The notes: a model not told the origin generated them from the letters alone. DNA of 35,305 nt from Lederbergia sp. NSJ-179 (GCF_022867885.1 NZ_JALIFP010000042.1:1-35305), one strand, 5' to 3'. Shown: positions 8,233 through 16,269, counted from the first letter of the stretch. Numbers and translations: made by a program.

Positions 8233-8283
8233 GTTATATGATTAAAGTGTAGATTGTCAACGATAAGTTATATAACCTATAAT
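8233..8283. promoter_or_regulatory. Overlapping divergent promoters with inverted repeat
   Basis: Plus strand: TTGTCA 8254-8259, 18-bp spacer, TATAAT 8278-8283, driving the ribbon-helix-helix gene. Minus strand: TTGACA (8260-8255), 16-bp spacer, TATAAC (8238-8233), driving the broken small gene. The two -35 boxes overlap. GTTATAT (8233-8239) and ATATAAC (8270-8276) form a 7-bp inverted repeat covering both -10 regions, which fits binding by the adjacent regulator. Confidence 0.5.
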
Positions 8284-8307
8284 TCTTGATAAAAAGGGGA
8301 GATTTTG

Positions 8308-8466
8308 ATGGACATTGATAAAAAGAAAAATACTCAGGTATTAGTCACTTTTCCAAATGAACTGTTAGAAAAGGTGAAGGATTTCCAATTTGCTAACCGG
8401 ATTCAAAATCGTAGTGAGGCTATCCGAGAATTAAGAGGGTTAGAAAAAAATGAGAAAAGTCATTAG
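8308..8466 (+). CDS. Ribbon-helix-helix (CopG/Arc-type) protein
   Basis: A 52-aa protein. After a charged tail, QVLVTFPNELLEKVKDF is the DNA-contacting beta strand and first helix, and NRSEAIRELRGLEK is the second helix with the typical NRSEAIRE signature. The end looks 3-4 residues shorter than usual (family members read ELIRKGLEK here), which might weaken helix 2. ATG 8308 has AAAGGGGAG at a good distance. It probably binds as a dimer to the inverted repeat in its own divergent promoter. The partner gene across that promoter is broken, so it could be an orphan regulator or antitoxin-like protein. Confidence 0.68.
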   Translation: MDIDKKKNTQVLVTFPNELLEKVKDFQFANRIQNRSEAIRELRGLEKNEKSH

Positions 8467-8622
8467 GAACTTACGCATGTATTTGGCGGTTAGTTGGTGT
8501 ATGTTTCGGCAGTATGTTCATTAGTAATTTCGAATCATTATTCATATGAATTTGTATAAATAATCCATATTTTCTTTATGAGTCATATTTGATATGTTAA
8601 AGAAAAGGAGCGGGGAAATGAA

Positions 8623-9366
8623 ATGAGAATTTTTGATGCGCATTTTCATATTATCGATTTTAATTTTCCGATTATCGAGAACCGAGGATATCTGCCACCC
8701 AACTATGTTGTAGAAGATTATCAGAATGAAACTGATGATTTGAATGTATTAGGTGGTGCAATTGTATCTAGTTCTTTCCAAGGATTTGACCAAGAATATT
8801 TATTAAACGCACTTGAACAAATGGGTTCAACATTTTGTGGTGTAACGCAATTACCTTTTACTGTGACGGATGAAGAAATTATAAACTTAAATGAAAAAGG
8901 GGTAAAAGCATTGCGTTTTAATATAAAACGAGGTGGTTCAGAAGAATTAGCAAAGCTCGATTACTTTGCAAGAAGAGTTTATGATTTGGCTGGGTGGCAT
9001 AGTGAACTTTATATTGATGCAAAAGAGTTACCTGAAATTGCATCGACTATTGAAAAATTACCTGCTATTTCAATTGACCATTTAGGTTTGTCTGAAGAAG
9101 GACTAACGCATTTGTTAAAATTAGTTGATAAAGGTATACACGTAAAAGCAACAGGTTTTGGGCGTGTGGAACTAAATGTTGAAAACACTTTAAAATCCAT
9201 ATATGAAACAAATCCTGATGCGCTTATGTTTGGCACAGAATTGCCATCAACAAGAGCGAAAAGACCTTTTGAATATAAAGATATTGAATTGATCCAGCAT
9301 CTATTTGATGAAAAAGCTACTGATAAAATCTTGTATACAAACGCTGTAAAATGGTATTTTAACTAA
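8623..9366 (+). CDS. Amidohydrolase-family (TIM-barrel) metal-dependent hydrolase
   Basis: A 247-aa cytosolic enzyme of the Amidohydrolase_2 type (same broad group as 2-pyrone-4,6-dicarboxylate lactonase). The N-terminal DAHFHIID gives the HxH metal pair (H7, H9). AISIDHLGLSEEG marks the later barrel His, and MFGTELPSTRAKR stands where relatives have G(S/T)D-P, so the usual Asp may be Glu here. The start ATG 8623 follows AAGGAGCGGGG. An ATG five bases earlier meets a stop at once. It stands alone with the acetyltransferase downstream (105 bp gap). Substrate unknown. Confidence 0.75.
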   Translation: MRIFDAHFHIIDFNFPIIENRGYLPPNYVVEDYQNETDDLNVLGGAIVSSSFQGFDQEYLLNALEQMGSTFCGVTQLPFTVTDEEIINLNEKGVKALRFNIKRGGSEELAKLDYFARRVYDLAGWHSELYIDAKELPEIASTIEKLPAISIDHLGLSEEGLTHLLKLVDKGIHVKATGFGRVELNVENTLKSIYETNPDALMFGTELPSTRAKRPFEYKDIELIQHLFDEKATDKILYTNAVKWYFN

Positions 9367-9470
9367 TTTGAGTGTGCACATATAGACTAACAGGGGCTTT
9401 TGTTTAATATCTCGGCTGGCCATTTAATGGAACAAAAACTTATCATGGTTACATTGAGGAGGACATGTTA

Positions 9471-9935
9471 ATGAATACAAATCAAGTTACATTTAGAGAA
9501 GCAACACTGCAAGACCTCGACAGGATTGTATATATGCTTTCAGATGACGTTTTGGGAAACAAAAGAGAGCTTTATCAACAACCTTTGCCAGAAAGTTACA
9601 TAAAAGCATTTCAATCTATTAACTCTGACCAAAACAATGAATTGATTGTGGCTTGTTATGGTGAAGAGATAGTAGGTGTTCTACAGATTACCTTTACTCC
9701 ATACATTACTTATCAAGGAGGATGGAGAGCCACAATTGAAGGTGTTCGTACTGCATCTTCAGAACGTGGAAAAGGTGTAGGGTCTATGTTAATTCGATGG
9801 GCAATTCAACGTGCCAAAGAGCGTGGATGTCATATGGTTCAACTAACAACAGATAAAAAGAGACCCGAAGCACTTTCCTTCTATGAAAAGTTAGGTTTTA
9901 AGGCATCGCATGAAGGGTTAAAATTACATCTTTAG
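9471..9935 (+). CDS. GNAT-family N-acetyltransferase
   Basis: A 154-aa cytosolic acyltransferase using acetyl-CoA. ELIVACYGEEIVGVLQITF is the central beta strands. The pyrophosphate-binding motif A is SSERGKGVGSMLIRWA (R-x-x-G-x-G pattern), and RPEALSFYEKLGFKASHEG is the C-terminal motif B with the common FYEKLGF signature. Two in-frame ATGs compete. GAGGAGG (9456-9462) is only 2 nt from ATG 9465 but 8 nt from ATG 9471, so 9471 is the better start. The target (amine, antibiotic or protein) cannot be told from sequence. Confidence 0.85.
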   Translation: MNTNQVTFREATLQDLDRIVYMLSDDVLGNKRELYQQPLPESYIKAFQSINSDQNNELIVACYGEEIVGVLQITFTPYITYQGGWRATIEGVRTASSERGKGVGSMLIRWAIQRAKERGCHMVQLTTDKKRPEALSFYEKLGFKASHEGLKLHL

Positions 9936-9989
9936 AAGGAGAGGTCATTGAACTAACGGGCAGCTCTAACACAACAACGAAAAAAATTA

Positions 9990-10044
9990 AAGGGCCCAAA
10001 ATACGCAAGAATTTATGCATTTCTTGTATATTTGGGCTTTTTCC
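9990..10044 (+). terminator. Terminator downstream of the acetyltransferase
   Basis: A long imperfect stem (GGGCCCAAAATACGCAAGAA pairing with TTCTTGTATATTTGGGC) followed by TTTTT, within 110 bp of the stop codon. Confidence 0.65.
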
Positions 10045-10159
10045 ATTCATAAAGCATTTTTTGATTGCTAAGTACAAGGCACTTTTGAGTAAAGATATAC
10101 CGATGTTACTGTAATAGAGCCTTGTATTTAAAAGCATAGATTCTGCCGCTCGGAACTGC

Positions 10160-10241
10160 GCCTCCTCGAACTTTCGACGCACAGGATGTGCTAGTGTCGG
10201 CGTTGCTGACAGGACGTCAGCGCCTTTAGCCGACGGGTCCT
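10160..10241. repeat. Multi-hairpin dispersed repeat (Bacillus type)
   Basis: Nested palindromes: GCACA-GGA-TGTGC (10179-10191), GCTGAC-AGGAC-GTCAGC (10205-10221), enclosed by GTCGGC (10196-10201) with GCCGAC (10229-10234). The block is more GC-rich than its surroundings and resembles a dispersed intergenic palindromic repeat common in Bacillaceae. A 117-aa reading frame across it on the minus strand is an artefact of the repeat. Confidence 0.6.
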
Positions 10242-10321
10242 TTTTGAACACACACTATAAGAAAGAGTTGGAAGATAATATCAATCACTTATTCGTTGGT
10301 TCTGCAATGTCTCTTCATCCT

Positions 10322-10366
10322 AAACGGAACGTCACAGAAATACCCTATTTCCGTGACGTTCCGTTT
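10322..10366. terminator. 21-bp hairpin terminator
   Basis: AAACGGAACGTCAC... (10322-10342) pairs with ...GTGACGTTCCGTTT (10346-10366) with one mismatch and loop CCC. It abuts the stop of the minus-strand 99-aa gene and can serve as its terminator. Confidence 0.7.
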
Positions 10367-10665
10367 CATTCTTGGTCATCAGGCCGAAACATCAAAAATT
10401 GAACTTTCTGCTTTGTGGAGGGGCGAGTTGTCGTCCAAATATCTAGTCCCCGTTCCTTGATTTCTTTCATTAGGTTTTCTATGGCGCCAGCTACAGCCCT
10501 ATTTAAGATAGGATGTTGCCCCCAGTGGTCAATGCTTTCTTCTTCCCAATAATAGAAACTCGCAAATGCCTCAAAATTGTCCTCATACACCGTGTACAAG
10601 ATTTGAATGCGTAAGCCCTTATGTGTAATCCAATAGGTTCCTCCGTCCTTTGGTAATGGGTGCAT
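10366..10665 (-). CDS. Hypothetical 99-aa protein
   Basis: Start ATG 10665-10663, chosen for GGAGGG six bases upstream. The frame stays open further upstream, but that part lacks a ribosome site and has poor protein character. The protein is soluble, with an aromatic-rich centre (FEAFASFYYWEEESIDHWGQ) and a C-terminal helix plus strand (IENLMKEIKERGLDIW, then KVQFLMFRPDDQE). No family recognised. It lies downstream of the ComK-like gene on the same strand with a 220-bp gap, and ends at a strong terminator. Confidence 0.55.
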   Translation of the reverse strand: MHPLPKDGGTYWITHKGLRIQILYTVYEDNFEAFASFYYWEEESIDHWGQHPILNRAVAGAIENLMKEIKERGLDIWTTTRPSTKQKVQFLMFRPDDQE

Positions 10666-10887
10666 TTTTATCCCTCCGATTTCGATTTCCATGATACAAA
10701 ACGCTGGCACATAATTGTATTCTACCCAAGTGTCATGCCGTACTGGACTGTTGCAAAAACGAAAAAAATGATTGTATTTGTTTTTATGAGTCAAATGCAG
10801 CCTTATTCCTCCTCCTGTGATGAGGCTAGTATGTCTACTCATAGGAGAAGGTATTTTTGACAGCGTATACATTTTGTTTAAACACCA

Positions 10888-11520
10888 TTAGTACTTTAAT
10901 AAGGTGATTTTATGTTTTACTGGTTTTTCGTTATTTGTTTTTTCTCCAAACTGAACATAATGATAGTAAGGATGCTGATACTCTCTGACGATTTGAGCAT
11001 TTGTCTCGTGAGGTGTTTCTTCATATAATTCTTGAAAACGTAGGTTATGTATGATTTCAAGCGTTCTCGCTTTATTTAATTTGCCTTCATAGGTTCTTTG
11101 CGAAAGTTCTAAAGTGATAATGTGATTTTTTCCTATATACAGGTTCGTTTCTGTTCTATTTTTAGCTTTGTAAAGGTTTCCGTGATTGGATGCAATCCAA
11201 ATGTTATGTTCCTTTACTTTCGAATAAATCGGAAACCAATAGATATTATTGTAGACTTTCACAGGGGGCATATCGATATTTCCTAAAGCCTGTTTGGCTG
11301 CCTGCGTAGCGCCGTTTAAATCATGCCCATAATGAAGCAGGCTATCTTGCATAATTTGTAATGGACTTTTTAGTACTGTAAAACAATCAATTGCTTCGAC
11401 GACTCGTGTAATCAAATATCCGTAGTGATCGACCCATGGCAATAAACCCGCTGTGAAAGACTTTATGATATAGTCCTCACGCACCTCTCCATTTTGATTA
11501 TCTCCAAATCGATTGATCAA
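10888..11520 (-). CDS. comK: ComK-like competence transcription factor
   Basis: About 210 aa, matching the ComK family: KSPLQIMQDSLLHYGHDLNG corresponds to the KPL-I-D-SCR-FGSSY-GR region of ComK. NIDMPPVKVYNNIYWFPIYS corresponds to the KPPI-V-P---I-FFPT segment, and IWIASNHG to the W-S--HV segment. ComK activates DNA-uptake genes by binding paired AT boxes (AAAA-N5-TTTT). This copy lacks some canonical residues (no SCR cysteine, no FG), so it may be a diverged paralogue. GTG 11526 sits 1-2 nt from GGGAG. TTG 11520 has a 7-nt spacing and is the better start. The C-terminal 40 residues (HPYYHYVQFGEKTNNEK...) are extra. Confidence 0.65.
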   Translation of the reverse strand: MINRFGDNQNGEVREDYIIKSFTAGLLPWVDHYGYLITRVVEAIDCFTVLKSPLQIMQDSLLHYGHDLNGATQAAKQALGNIDMPPVKVYNNIYWFPIYSKVKEHNIWIASNHGNLYKAKNRTETNLYIGKNHIITLELSQRTYEGKLNKARTLEIIHNLRFQELYEETPHETNAQIVREYQHPYYHYVQFGEKTNNEKPVKHKITLLKY

Positions 11521-11526
11521 GTTCAC

Positions 11527-11781
11527 TCTCCCTTTCTGTCCAATATTCTATTCTAGTAAAAAACAAAGGTGTTTAAAAATACCTATGTCTATTATCCTAT
11601 AAAGAATAGAAGATTCCAAATAATTTGATCACCAATTTTACCTCTTTTTCGATAAATTAGATGACATTTGGGACTAATAGTCGCTATCCACTATCGGGCC
11701 TTTAATTAAACAAGCAACAAAAAAGGATCTGCTGGCTAGCTGACATGAATAAGTTCATTTTCTAGGTAAGTTATATTAAGA
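11527..11781. other. Intergenic, upstream of the ComK-like gene
   Basis: AT-rich with several A/T tracts but no convincing gene. It should contain the ComK-like promoter on the minus strand. I could not identify an unambiguous pair of ComK boxes. Confidence 0.3.
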
Positions 11782-11892
11782 AAAGCTCAAGCGCCTTTAA
11801 ATAGGAAGAACGGCTAAAAGCGCGACGACAATCGCCACGCCGATGGACTCGCATCCTGCGAGCCTCTCGGGGCTAGGCGCTGGAGCTAGACC
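11782..11892. repeat. MITE-like dispersed repeat, full copy
   Basis: Terminal inverted repeats AGCTCAAGCGCCT (11784-11796) and AGGCGCTGGAGCT (11875-11887), one mismatch, enclose about 80 bp that includes the hairpin CTCGCA-TCC-TGCGAG. It is GC-richer than its neighbours and resembles a short non-coding repeat dispersed in Bacillus chromosomes. Part of the same element lies inverted at 12651-12665. Confidence 0.6.
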
Positions 11893-11930
11893 TAGCATTA
11901 GGCAATTTTTATGCTTTCCCTTACCTTATC

Positions 11931-11956
11931 AAAAAACCCTCCCACTACAGGGAGGG
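11931..11956 (-). terminator. Terminator of the minus-strand membrane-protein gene
   Basis: Read on the minus strand: CCCTCCC (11956-11950), 6-nt loop, GGGAGGG (11943-11937), then TTTTTT (11936-11931). A textbook intrinsic terminator about 90 bp after the stop of the 188-aa gene. Confidence 0.85.
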
Positions 11957-12047
11957 ATATAACATTGAAAAGAATGATAGAAACCATTATTGATGCTTAT
12001 CTTATATTTTATTTATACGAATTACCGTCAGTCAGATATTCTTCGTT

Positions 12048-12614
12048 CTATTTTTTCCCCATCAATTTATACCATTTCTTAAAGATAAATCTGCTTAATT
12101 CAACCCATCCCCAGCTATATATGAATGAAAAAATGTAAATAAACCCTATAATTTTTATTGAAAAGGAATTACTGGCGATTGGTCCTAAAACGGGGAATTG
12201 GACAATATATAAAAGGAAACAAATGCCACCTAATAATAATAAAGACGTGAAAACGATGATACCGATTCGTCTTTGTAATATGTGAAGCGCTATCCCGATT
12301 CCTATACCTATTAGCCCGGTTGTAAACGGGAAAACAAAAAACTCACTAGGTTGGATTAGAATTAGTAAAAGAATCGTCAAAACGTAACTTTGAAGCCCAA
12401 AGGAAATGGAAACCATGGTACAAATCAAAATAGGAGCAGTGGCAAAAGGACTAATGAAATACCCGACACCAGGCAGAAGATTTCCAGTTGACTGTAGGAT
12501 AGCTGCAAGTGCCGAAAGCAGGGCGGTTAGTACAAGCTTTTTAGAATAAGAAAACGTTTTTAAATATTGATGAAGCTTGTATGATTCATGTGATAAAATG
12601 CTAAACCAATACAT
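12048..12614 (-). CDS. Multi-pass membrane protein, ECF-transporter S-component-like
   Basis: 188 aa with about five or six membrane helices: residues 25-45 (LVLTALLSALAAILQSTG), 50-75, 78-92, 97-112, 116-140 and 150-172. The opening KKLVLTALLSALAAILQ and a small-residue-rich first helix resemble vitamin-binding S components of ECF transporters, but the usual substrate motif cannot be verified. The start ATG 12614 has GAAGGAGAAAG upstream. A perfect terminator follows. The gene lies between a full and a partial copy of a dispersed repeat, which could have carried it in. No energising ATPase genes are nearby, as expected for group II S components. Confidence 0.6.
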   Translation of the reverse strand: MYWFSILSHESYKLHQYLKTFSYSKKLVLTALLSALAAILQSTGNLLPGVGYFISPFATAPILICTMVSISFGLQSYVLTILLLILIQPSEFFVFPFTTGLIGIGIGIALHILQRRIGIIVFTSLLLLGGICFLLYIVQFPVLGPIASNSFSIKIIGFIYIFSFIYSWGWVELSRFIFKKWYKLMGKK

Positions 12615-12643
12615 AACTTTCTCCTTCGAGAATTTTTGGCTAA

Positions 12644-12675
12644 TGCCGGATCTAGCTCCAGCGCCCAGCGACTAT
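12644..12675. repeat. Partial inverted copy of the MITE-like repeat
   Basis: TCTAGCTCCAGCGCC at 12651-12665 is the exact reverse complement of 11876-11890. Only this terminal part is recognisable here. Confidence 0.6.
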
Positions 12676-12697
12676 AGTATTAAGTAGAATTTGATCG

Positions 12698-14134
12698 TTA
12701 TGAATCTGGAACAATTTCAAAAACAGTACCTTGGTTAAAATCAGTCACTTTCATAGAACCATAAACCCCTAAAAATAGTCTGGTTTGATCCAGATTCGTT
12801 CCCAGACTAACATAATAAGCTGACCCGGAACCAAAATGATAATCGGTTTTCATCACACTAAAATCATTTAGTTTACCATCTGTTCTTACCCTGGTATAAG
12901 CTAAAACCCCTCTAACTGGGGATTGAGATTCTTCGTGCCGGGCAAGATCGGTAAACACAATGCTTCCTGTTAAATCGGGGATTCCATTCCCCATATAGGC
13001 TTGCACACCTGTAAGGGCAGTTCCTCCGAATTTATCGGATCGGGGATCTTTGTGATAATAACTAGTTAAAGGCTGAAGACGCTTTACAGACGTATTGATT
13101 GTTTCATTATAATAAGCCATTGTATGCTCATCCAAAGCCGGGTTTGATGAGCACCCCCTTATAATGGAAGTAGGTAAAGCACCTTCCCACCCGCGCCAGC
13201 CGAAGTTAATAAATCCCTCTTGGTCAGGTTCAGATTTAAGTAAAGAAGATTGAATAAGCTGCGTAACCGGGATTGGTTGATAATAAACGAATGAAAAAAT
13301 CGACTCTACCATATCCTGTCCTACATTTCCCACATATTTGATATATTGATTATTCACCCTTTGAAATGAAATGCCTGGTATATTGCGAACCCCTTTGGCA
13401 ATGACCGTAAGTGTTTCCTGAATAGGTACGGGAAGTTCATTAAAACGTGTGACGACAGGTGGATTATAGATAAATGTATTCTTACTTACATCCATTTCAA
13501 TTATTTTACCAGCGATTTCCATGTCGTCCTGACTTAAATTAAATGGATCATAGCCTGCTCCACCATCTCCGGTTGTTAAAACAAGTCTTCCGGTTTCAGG
13601 TGAAAAGTTTAAGCTATTAACACCATTATGATTAAAAAATGGTCTTCTTAAATTAAGTAATGTCCGTCGTTTTTGGGGGTGACCATTCGGTTGTAAAATC
13701 CATTCTTCAACTGTATCAATATGATCATATTGGGTTTCTCTATTGACCCACTTTAGGTTTAAAGTTTGGGGATCACACGGGTTTGGCTTAAAATGTTCGG
13801 AAAGAGCACCTGGACCTTTTGTTCCAGCTACTGAATAATGAAGATAAAACAGCCCGTTATAATAAAATTGGGGATGAAATGCTAGTCCTACCAATCCCCG
13901 TTCATCATATCCACGACCAGAAACACCTTCTTCAGAGGTACCTAGTTTTATGATCCGCGAGCGTATATCTAAAAACGTCCTTATATCTCCGCTTCCTATG
14001 TAGAAGATCTCTCCCACCTGGGTTGCAATAAATAATCTTTCAATGGAGTCACCCGGGGGTATAGTTGTTTTCAAAACGGTGGGTAAATTTATCTTACTTA
14101 CAATGGGCTGTAAACGAACCTTAACTTTTTTCAA
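12698..14134 (-). CDS. Glucose/sorbosone dehydrogenase-like beta-propeller protein
   Basis: A 478-aa protein of the PQQ-dependent sugar dehydrogenase (GSDH) family. Landmarks are RLFIATQVGEIFYIGSG near the N-terminus, YDERGLVGLAFHPQFYYNGL (the GLLG-AFHP-F--NG signature), NHNGVNSLNFSPETGRLVLT with GDGGAGYDP, and FINFGWRGWEG. Family members oxidise aldose sugars at a PQQ site in a six-bladed propeller. The usual secretion signal is absent, so this one is predicted to stay in the cytoplasm or be a spore-associated protein. Start is TTG 14134 with AGAAGGGGGTG 9 nt upstream. Whether it binds PQQ or has another substrate is not evident. Confidence 0.75.
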   Translation of the reverse strand: MKKVKVRLQPIVSKINLPTVLKTTIPPGDSIERLFIATQVGEIFYIGSGDIRTFLDIRSRIIKLGTSEEGVSGRGYDERGLVGLAFHPQFYYNGLFYLHYSVAGTKGPGALSEHFKPNPCDPQTLNLKWVNRETQYDHIDTVEEWILQPNGHPQKRRTLLNLRRPFFNHNGVNSLNFSPETGRLVLTTGDGGAGYDPFNLSQDDMEIAGKIIEMDVSKNTFIYNPPVVTRFNELPVPIQETLTVIAKGVRNIPGISFQRVNNQYIKYVGNVGQDMVESIFSFVYYQPIPVTQLIQSSLLKSEPDQEGFINFGWRGWEGALPTSIIRGCSSNPALDEHTMAYYNETINTSVKRLQPLTSYYHKDPRSDKFGGTALTGVQAYMGNGIPDLTGSIVFTDLARHEESQSPVRGVLAYTRVRTDGKLNDFSVMKTDYHFGSGSAYYVSLGTNLDQTRLFLGVYGSMKVTDFNQGTVFEIVPDS

Positions 14135-14380
14135 CTAACTGTACACCCCCTTCTTATTGTCTTCTTTTAGAATATGATAAGAATTGTTCATTTAGTATTA
14201 AATGGGGGAATTGCAGAAAGATTTTACCGCTTTTCACAAGTAGATCACGTTCTCTTGGATAAATCTTATGAATAAATTTTTGACAAACCAATTTTCAAAT
14301 GATAGGCGTACAAAGCGTTACCTGATTCTTCTGATTGTAACCTGTTGGAAATCTCAAAATAGATTATATGATGCGTCCAT

Positions 14381-14525
14381 TCATCCTTCACTGCCTATGT
14401 TTGACATGTTGCAGTTCTTCTTTTTCTTGTCCCCGTCACGTAGCACGTATCGTGCAATGATGGTGATGACCGGTTCCTCAAGCTGCTCTATTTGGTTTGG
14501 AGATAGAGCTTCGTCGGCTTCTTTT
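14381..14525 (-). pseudogene. Coding-like fragment without start
   Basis: One minus-strand frame reads KEADEALSPNQIEQLEEPVI, then TIIARYVLRDGDKKKKNC to a stop at 14381-14383. A stop lies directly upstream and no start codon is available, so it is at most a remnant. The rest of 14135-14573 shows no gene. Confidence 0.25.
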
Positions 14526-14611
14526 TAAAAATTTTGCCCGGAAATGATTCTTTGTTAGAAATGACAATTCCCCTTAATGAAAAGGCAAAAAAAGAGCTCG
14601 CTTTTCGACAA

Positions 14612-14715
14612 ATTGGCAAAAACTCACACCTATTTTTGCCAAAACAGCCATTCGCTTTGGAAACCTCTTTTTCCTAAGGTAGAGATACCCGGGAATACAC
14701 AGAAAGCGCGCTTTC
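14612..14715 (+). promoter_or_regulatory. Inverted repeats upstream of the sigma-factor gene
   Basis: TTGGCAAAAA (14612-14621) and TTTTTGCCAA (14632-14641) are perfect 10-bp arms separated by 10 bp. Further on, GAAAGCGCGCTTTC (14702-14715) is a perfect 14-bp palindrome directly before the ribosome site of ATG 14730. They lie in DNA that could be translated from an earlier ATG, but the palindromes and better spacing favour their being regulatory. The truncated second sigma copy lacks them. Confidence 0.4.
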
Positions 14716-14729
14716 CAAAGGAAAAGACA

Positions 14730-15224
14730 ATGGAAAGTTTTGACGAAATGGTGGAGAACTATCAACCGATGATTTACCATGTGATGAAGTCTTTATCGAT
14801 TTATAAAAATCAGGATGAATTTTTCCAAACGGGGTTGATTGCCTTGTGGGATGCTTATCAACGCTTTGATCATGAAAAGGGAGAATTCTCTTCCTATGCC
14901 TACTCCTACATAAAAGGGCGGATGATGACAAAACTCACAAAACACAAACAAATCGAAGAAAGAAATGTCTATCCAGATGACGTGTTCTGGGAAAATACAG
15001 TGGAAGAAGAGGAACAGTGGTTAGAACAAGAACACCTGCAAAACTACTGCGTCGGCCTGTCCGACAAGCAAAAGCAATGGGTCATCGACACCTTCTACAA
15101 AGGCATGACCACCCGCGATATCGCCGAAAAAGAAAACCTCTCCCTCTCCGCCATTAAAAAACGCAAAGCCGTCACATTGGCGAAAATACGGGAGAATATT
15201 GAGAGGGGGGTGGTGGAGGTTTGA
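14730..15224 (+). CDS. Small sigma-70-family RNA polymerase sigma factor
   Basis: 164 aa. Residues 1-85 are region 2: FDEMVENYQPMIYHVMKSL, then DEFFQTGLIALWDAYQRFD and GEFSSYAYSYIKGRMMTKL, with the core-binding and -10-recognition pattern of SigH/ComX-type factors. An acidic linker follows. Residues 115-155 are region 4 with a helix-turn-helix (MTTRDIAEKENLSLSAIKKR). ATG 14730 with AAAGG at 8 nt is preferred over ATG 14577, whose 51 extra residues have no sigma similarity. A second, broken copy lies 1.7 kb downstream on the other side of the CPBP gene. A competence or stress role is plausible but unproven. Confidence 0.78.
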   Translation: MESFDEMVENYQPMIYHVMKSLSIYKNQDEFFQTGLIALWDAYQRFDHEKGEFSSYAYSYIKGRMMTKLTKHKQIEERNVYPDDVFWENTVEEEEQWLEQEHLQNYCVGLSDKQKQWVIDTFYKGMTTRDIAEKENLSLSAIKKRKAVTLAKIRENIERGVVEV

Positions 15225-15251
15225 ACACTCTTTGATCCTTTAGGATACCAT

Positions 15252-15296
15252 GGCAAAATCCCCTCCGCTTCAATAGAAAGGGGATTTTGCCTTTTA
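15252..15296 (+). terminator. Terminator of the sigma-factor gene
   Basis: GGCAAAATCCCC (15252-15263) pairs perfectly with GGGGATTTTGCC (15280-15291), followed by TTTT, 28 bp after the stop codon. Confidence 0.85.
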
Positions 15297-15420
15297 ATAG
15301 GGCAGGGCGGTATGATTTATTTCGCGGTGAAGTCCTTAGTACAATGAGAGAACTAATATAGATCGGAATTTATTTTTAAACTTTAATGTAAATTTATTAC
15401 TGGAAACATATGATTATTTT

Positions 15421-16269
15421 CTACTTATTTTTCCTTTTATCAATTAATAATAAAACTGACAACACGACCACACTAAATACCACTATAAACAGAAATGACA
15501 AGTATAGCGTCATGAATCCCCCGAATGTCTCATCAAACTCTAAAAGAGCGACATCTGGATCATATATGCCACCCATGGAAATATATCTAGCCACTTCAAG
15601 ATAAACAATATGGAAGATAATACTCATCCATAGTGATCCTGTATACTTTCTATATAGCTGTAGAGCAATTCCAAAAGTGAAGAGCAGTATAAAATAATCT
15701 ATAGTTATTGTAAATGGCTCATTAAAGAATATTGACGCCAATGCCATCACTGTAATCGGCACACAAATGAAGATTAACGGTTGCAAAATCAACGAGATGA
15801 TAAAGCGAAATTTCTTATGCAACTCTTCTAATATTAGTCCACGGATAAAGACTTCTTCTGGAAATGCTTCATACATAAATGCTGTTACTGCATTGATTAA
15901 AATGGAAATTATAACACTTGTTGATAAGTTCAAGCTAACATTTTCAATGCCACCAAATAAATAAGCTGTTAAAATTCCTGATATGAGTAAAATAAAAGGC
16001 AACGCAATTCCGACGATCAACTTTGATAGTGAATTTACACCCTTCAAGCCAATATTTTCAAACACGTATGGATTTTTCCTTTTAAGTATATAAAGTACAA
16101 ACAGCGTTAACCCGGTAAAAATCACTCCTTGTAAAAGCATGCCTATTTGTCGATCCATACTTTGAGTTTCTATCAAATATCGTCCGACATTCCCCGATAC
16201 AAAGAGAAATAATGATACGAGTACAAAGTAGAAAAGTAACCGACTAATTCTAAATTTCGACGAATCCAT
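15421..16269 (-). CDS. CPBP-family intramembrane metalloprotease (Abi/CAAX-like)
   Basis: 282 aa with about seven to eight membrane helices. The family signature is EAFPEEVFIRGLILEEL (the EExxxR motif) at about residues 134-150, and SLWMSIIFHIVYLEVAR supplies the later active-site His. Bacterial members are often linked to bacteriocin self-immunity or regulatory membrane proteolysis. ATG 16269 has AAAGGAG upstream. It lies between two copies of the sigma-factor gene in the opposite orientation. A connection such as cleavage of an anti-sigma factor is possible, but no anti-sigma gene is seen. Confidence 0.8.
   Translation of the reverse strand: MDSSKFRISRLLFYFVLVSLFLFVSGNVGRYLIETQSMDRQIGMLLQGVIFTGLTLFVLYILKRKNPYVFENIGLKGVNSLSKLIVGIALPFILLISGILTAYLFGGIENVSLNLSTSVIISILINAVTAFMYEAFPEEVFIRGLILEELHKKFRFIISLILQPLIFICVPITVMALASIFFNEPFTITIDYFILLFTFGIALQLYRKYTGSLWMSIIFHIVYLEVARYISMGGIYDPDVALLEFDETFGGFMTLYLSFLFIVVFSVVVLSVLLLIDKRKNK

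Noticed and set aside
9898-10251. 117-aa minus-strand ORF
   Set aside because: It crosses a terminator and the multi-hairpin repeat, has no ribosome site, and its N-terminal residues are the translated repeat.
14268-14528. 86-aa plus-strand ORF
   Set aside because: No ribosome site and a low-complexity, unlikely composition. The opposite strand is the more protein-like reading, though it is itself only a fragment.
14577-14729. 51-residue N-terminal extension of the sigma factor
   Set aside because: It has no sigma similarity, contains two palindromes that look regulatory, and ATG 14730 has a well-placed ribosome site.
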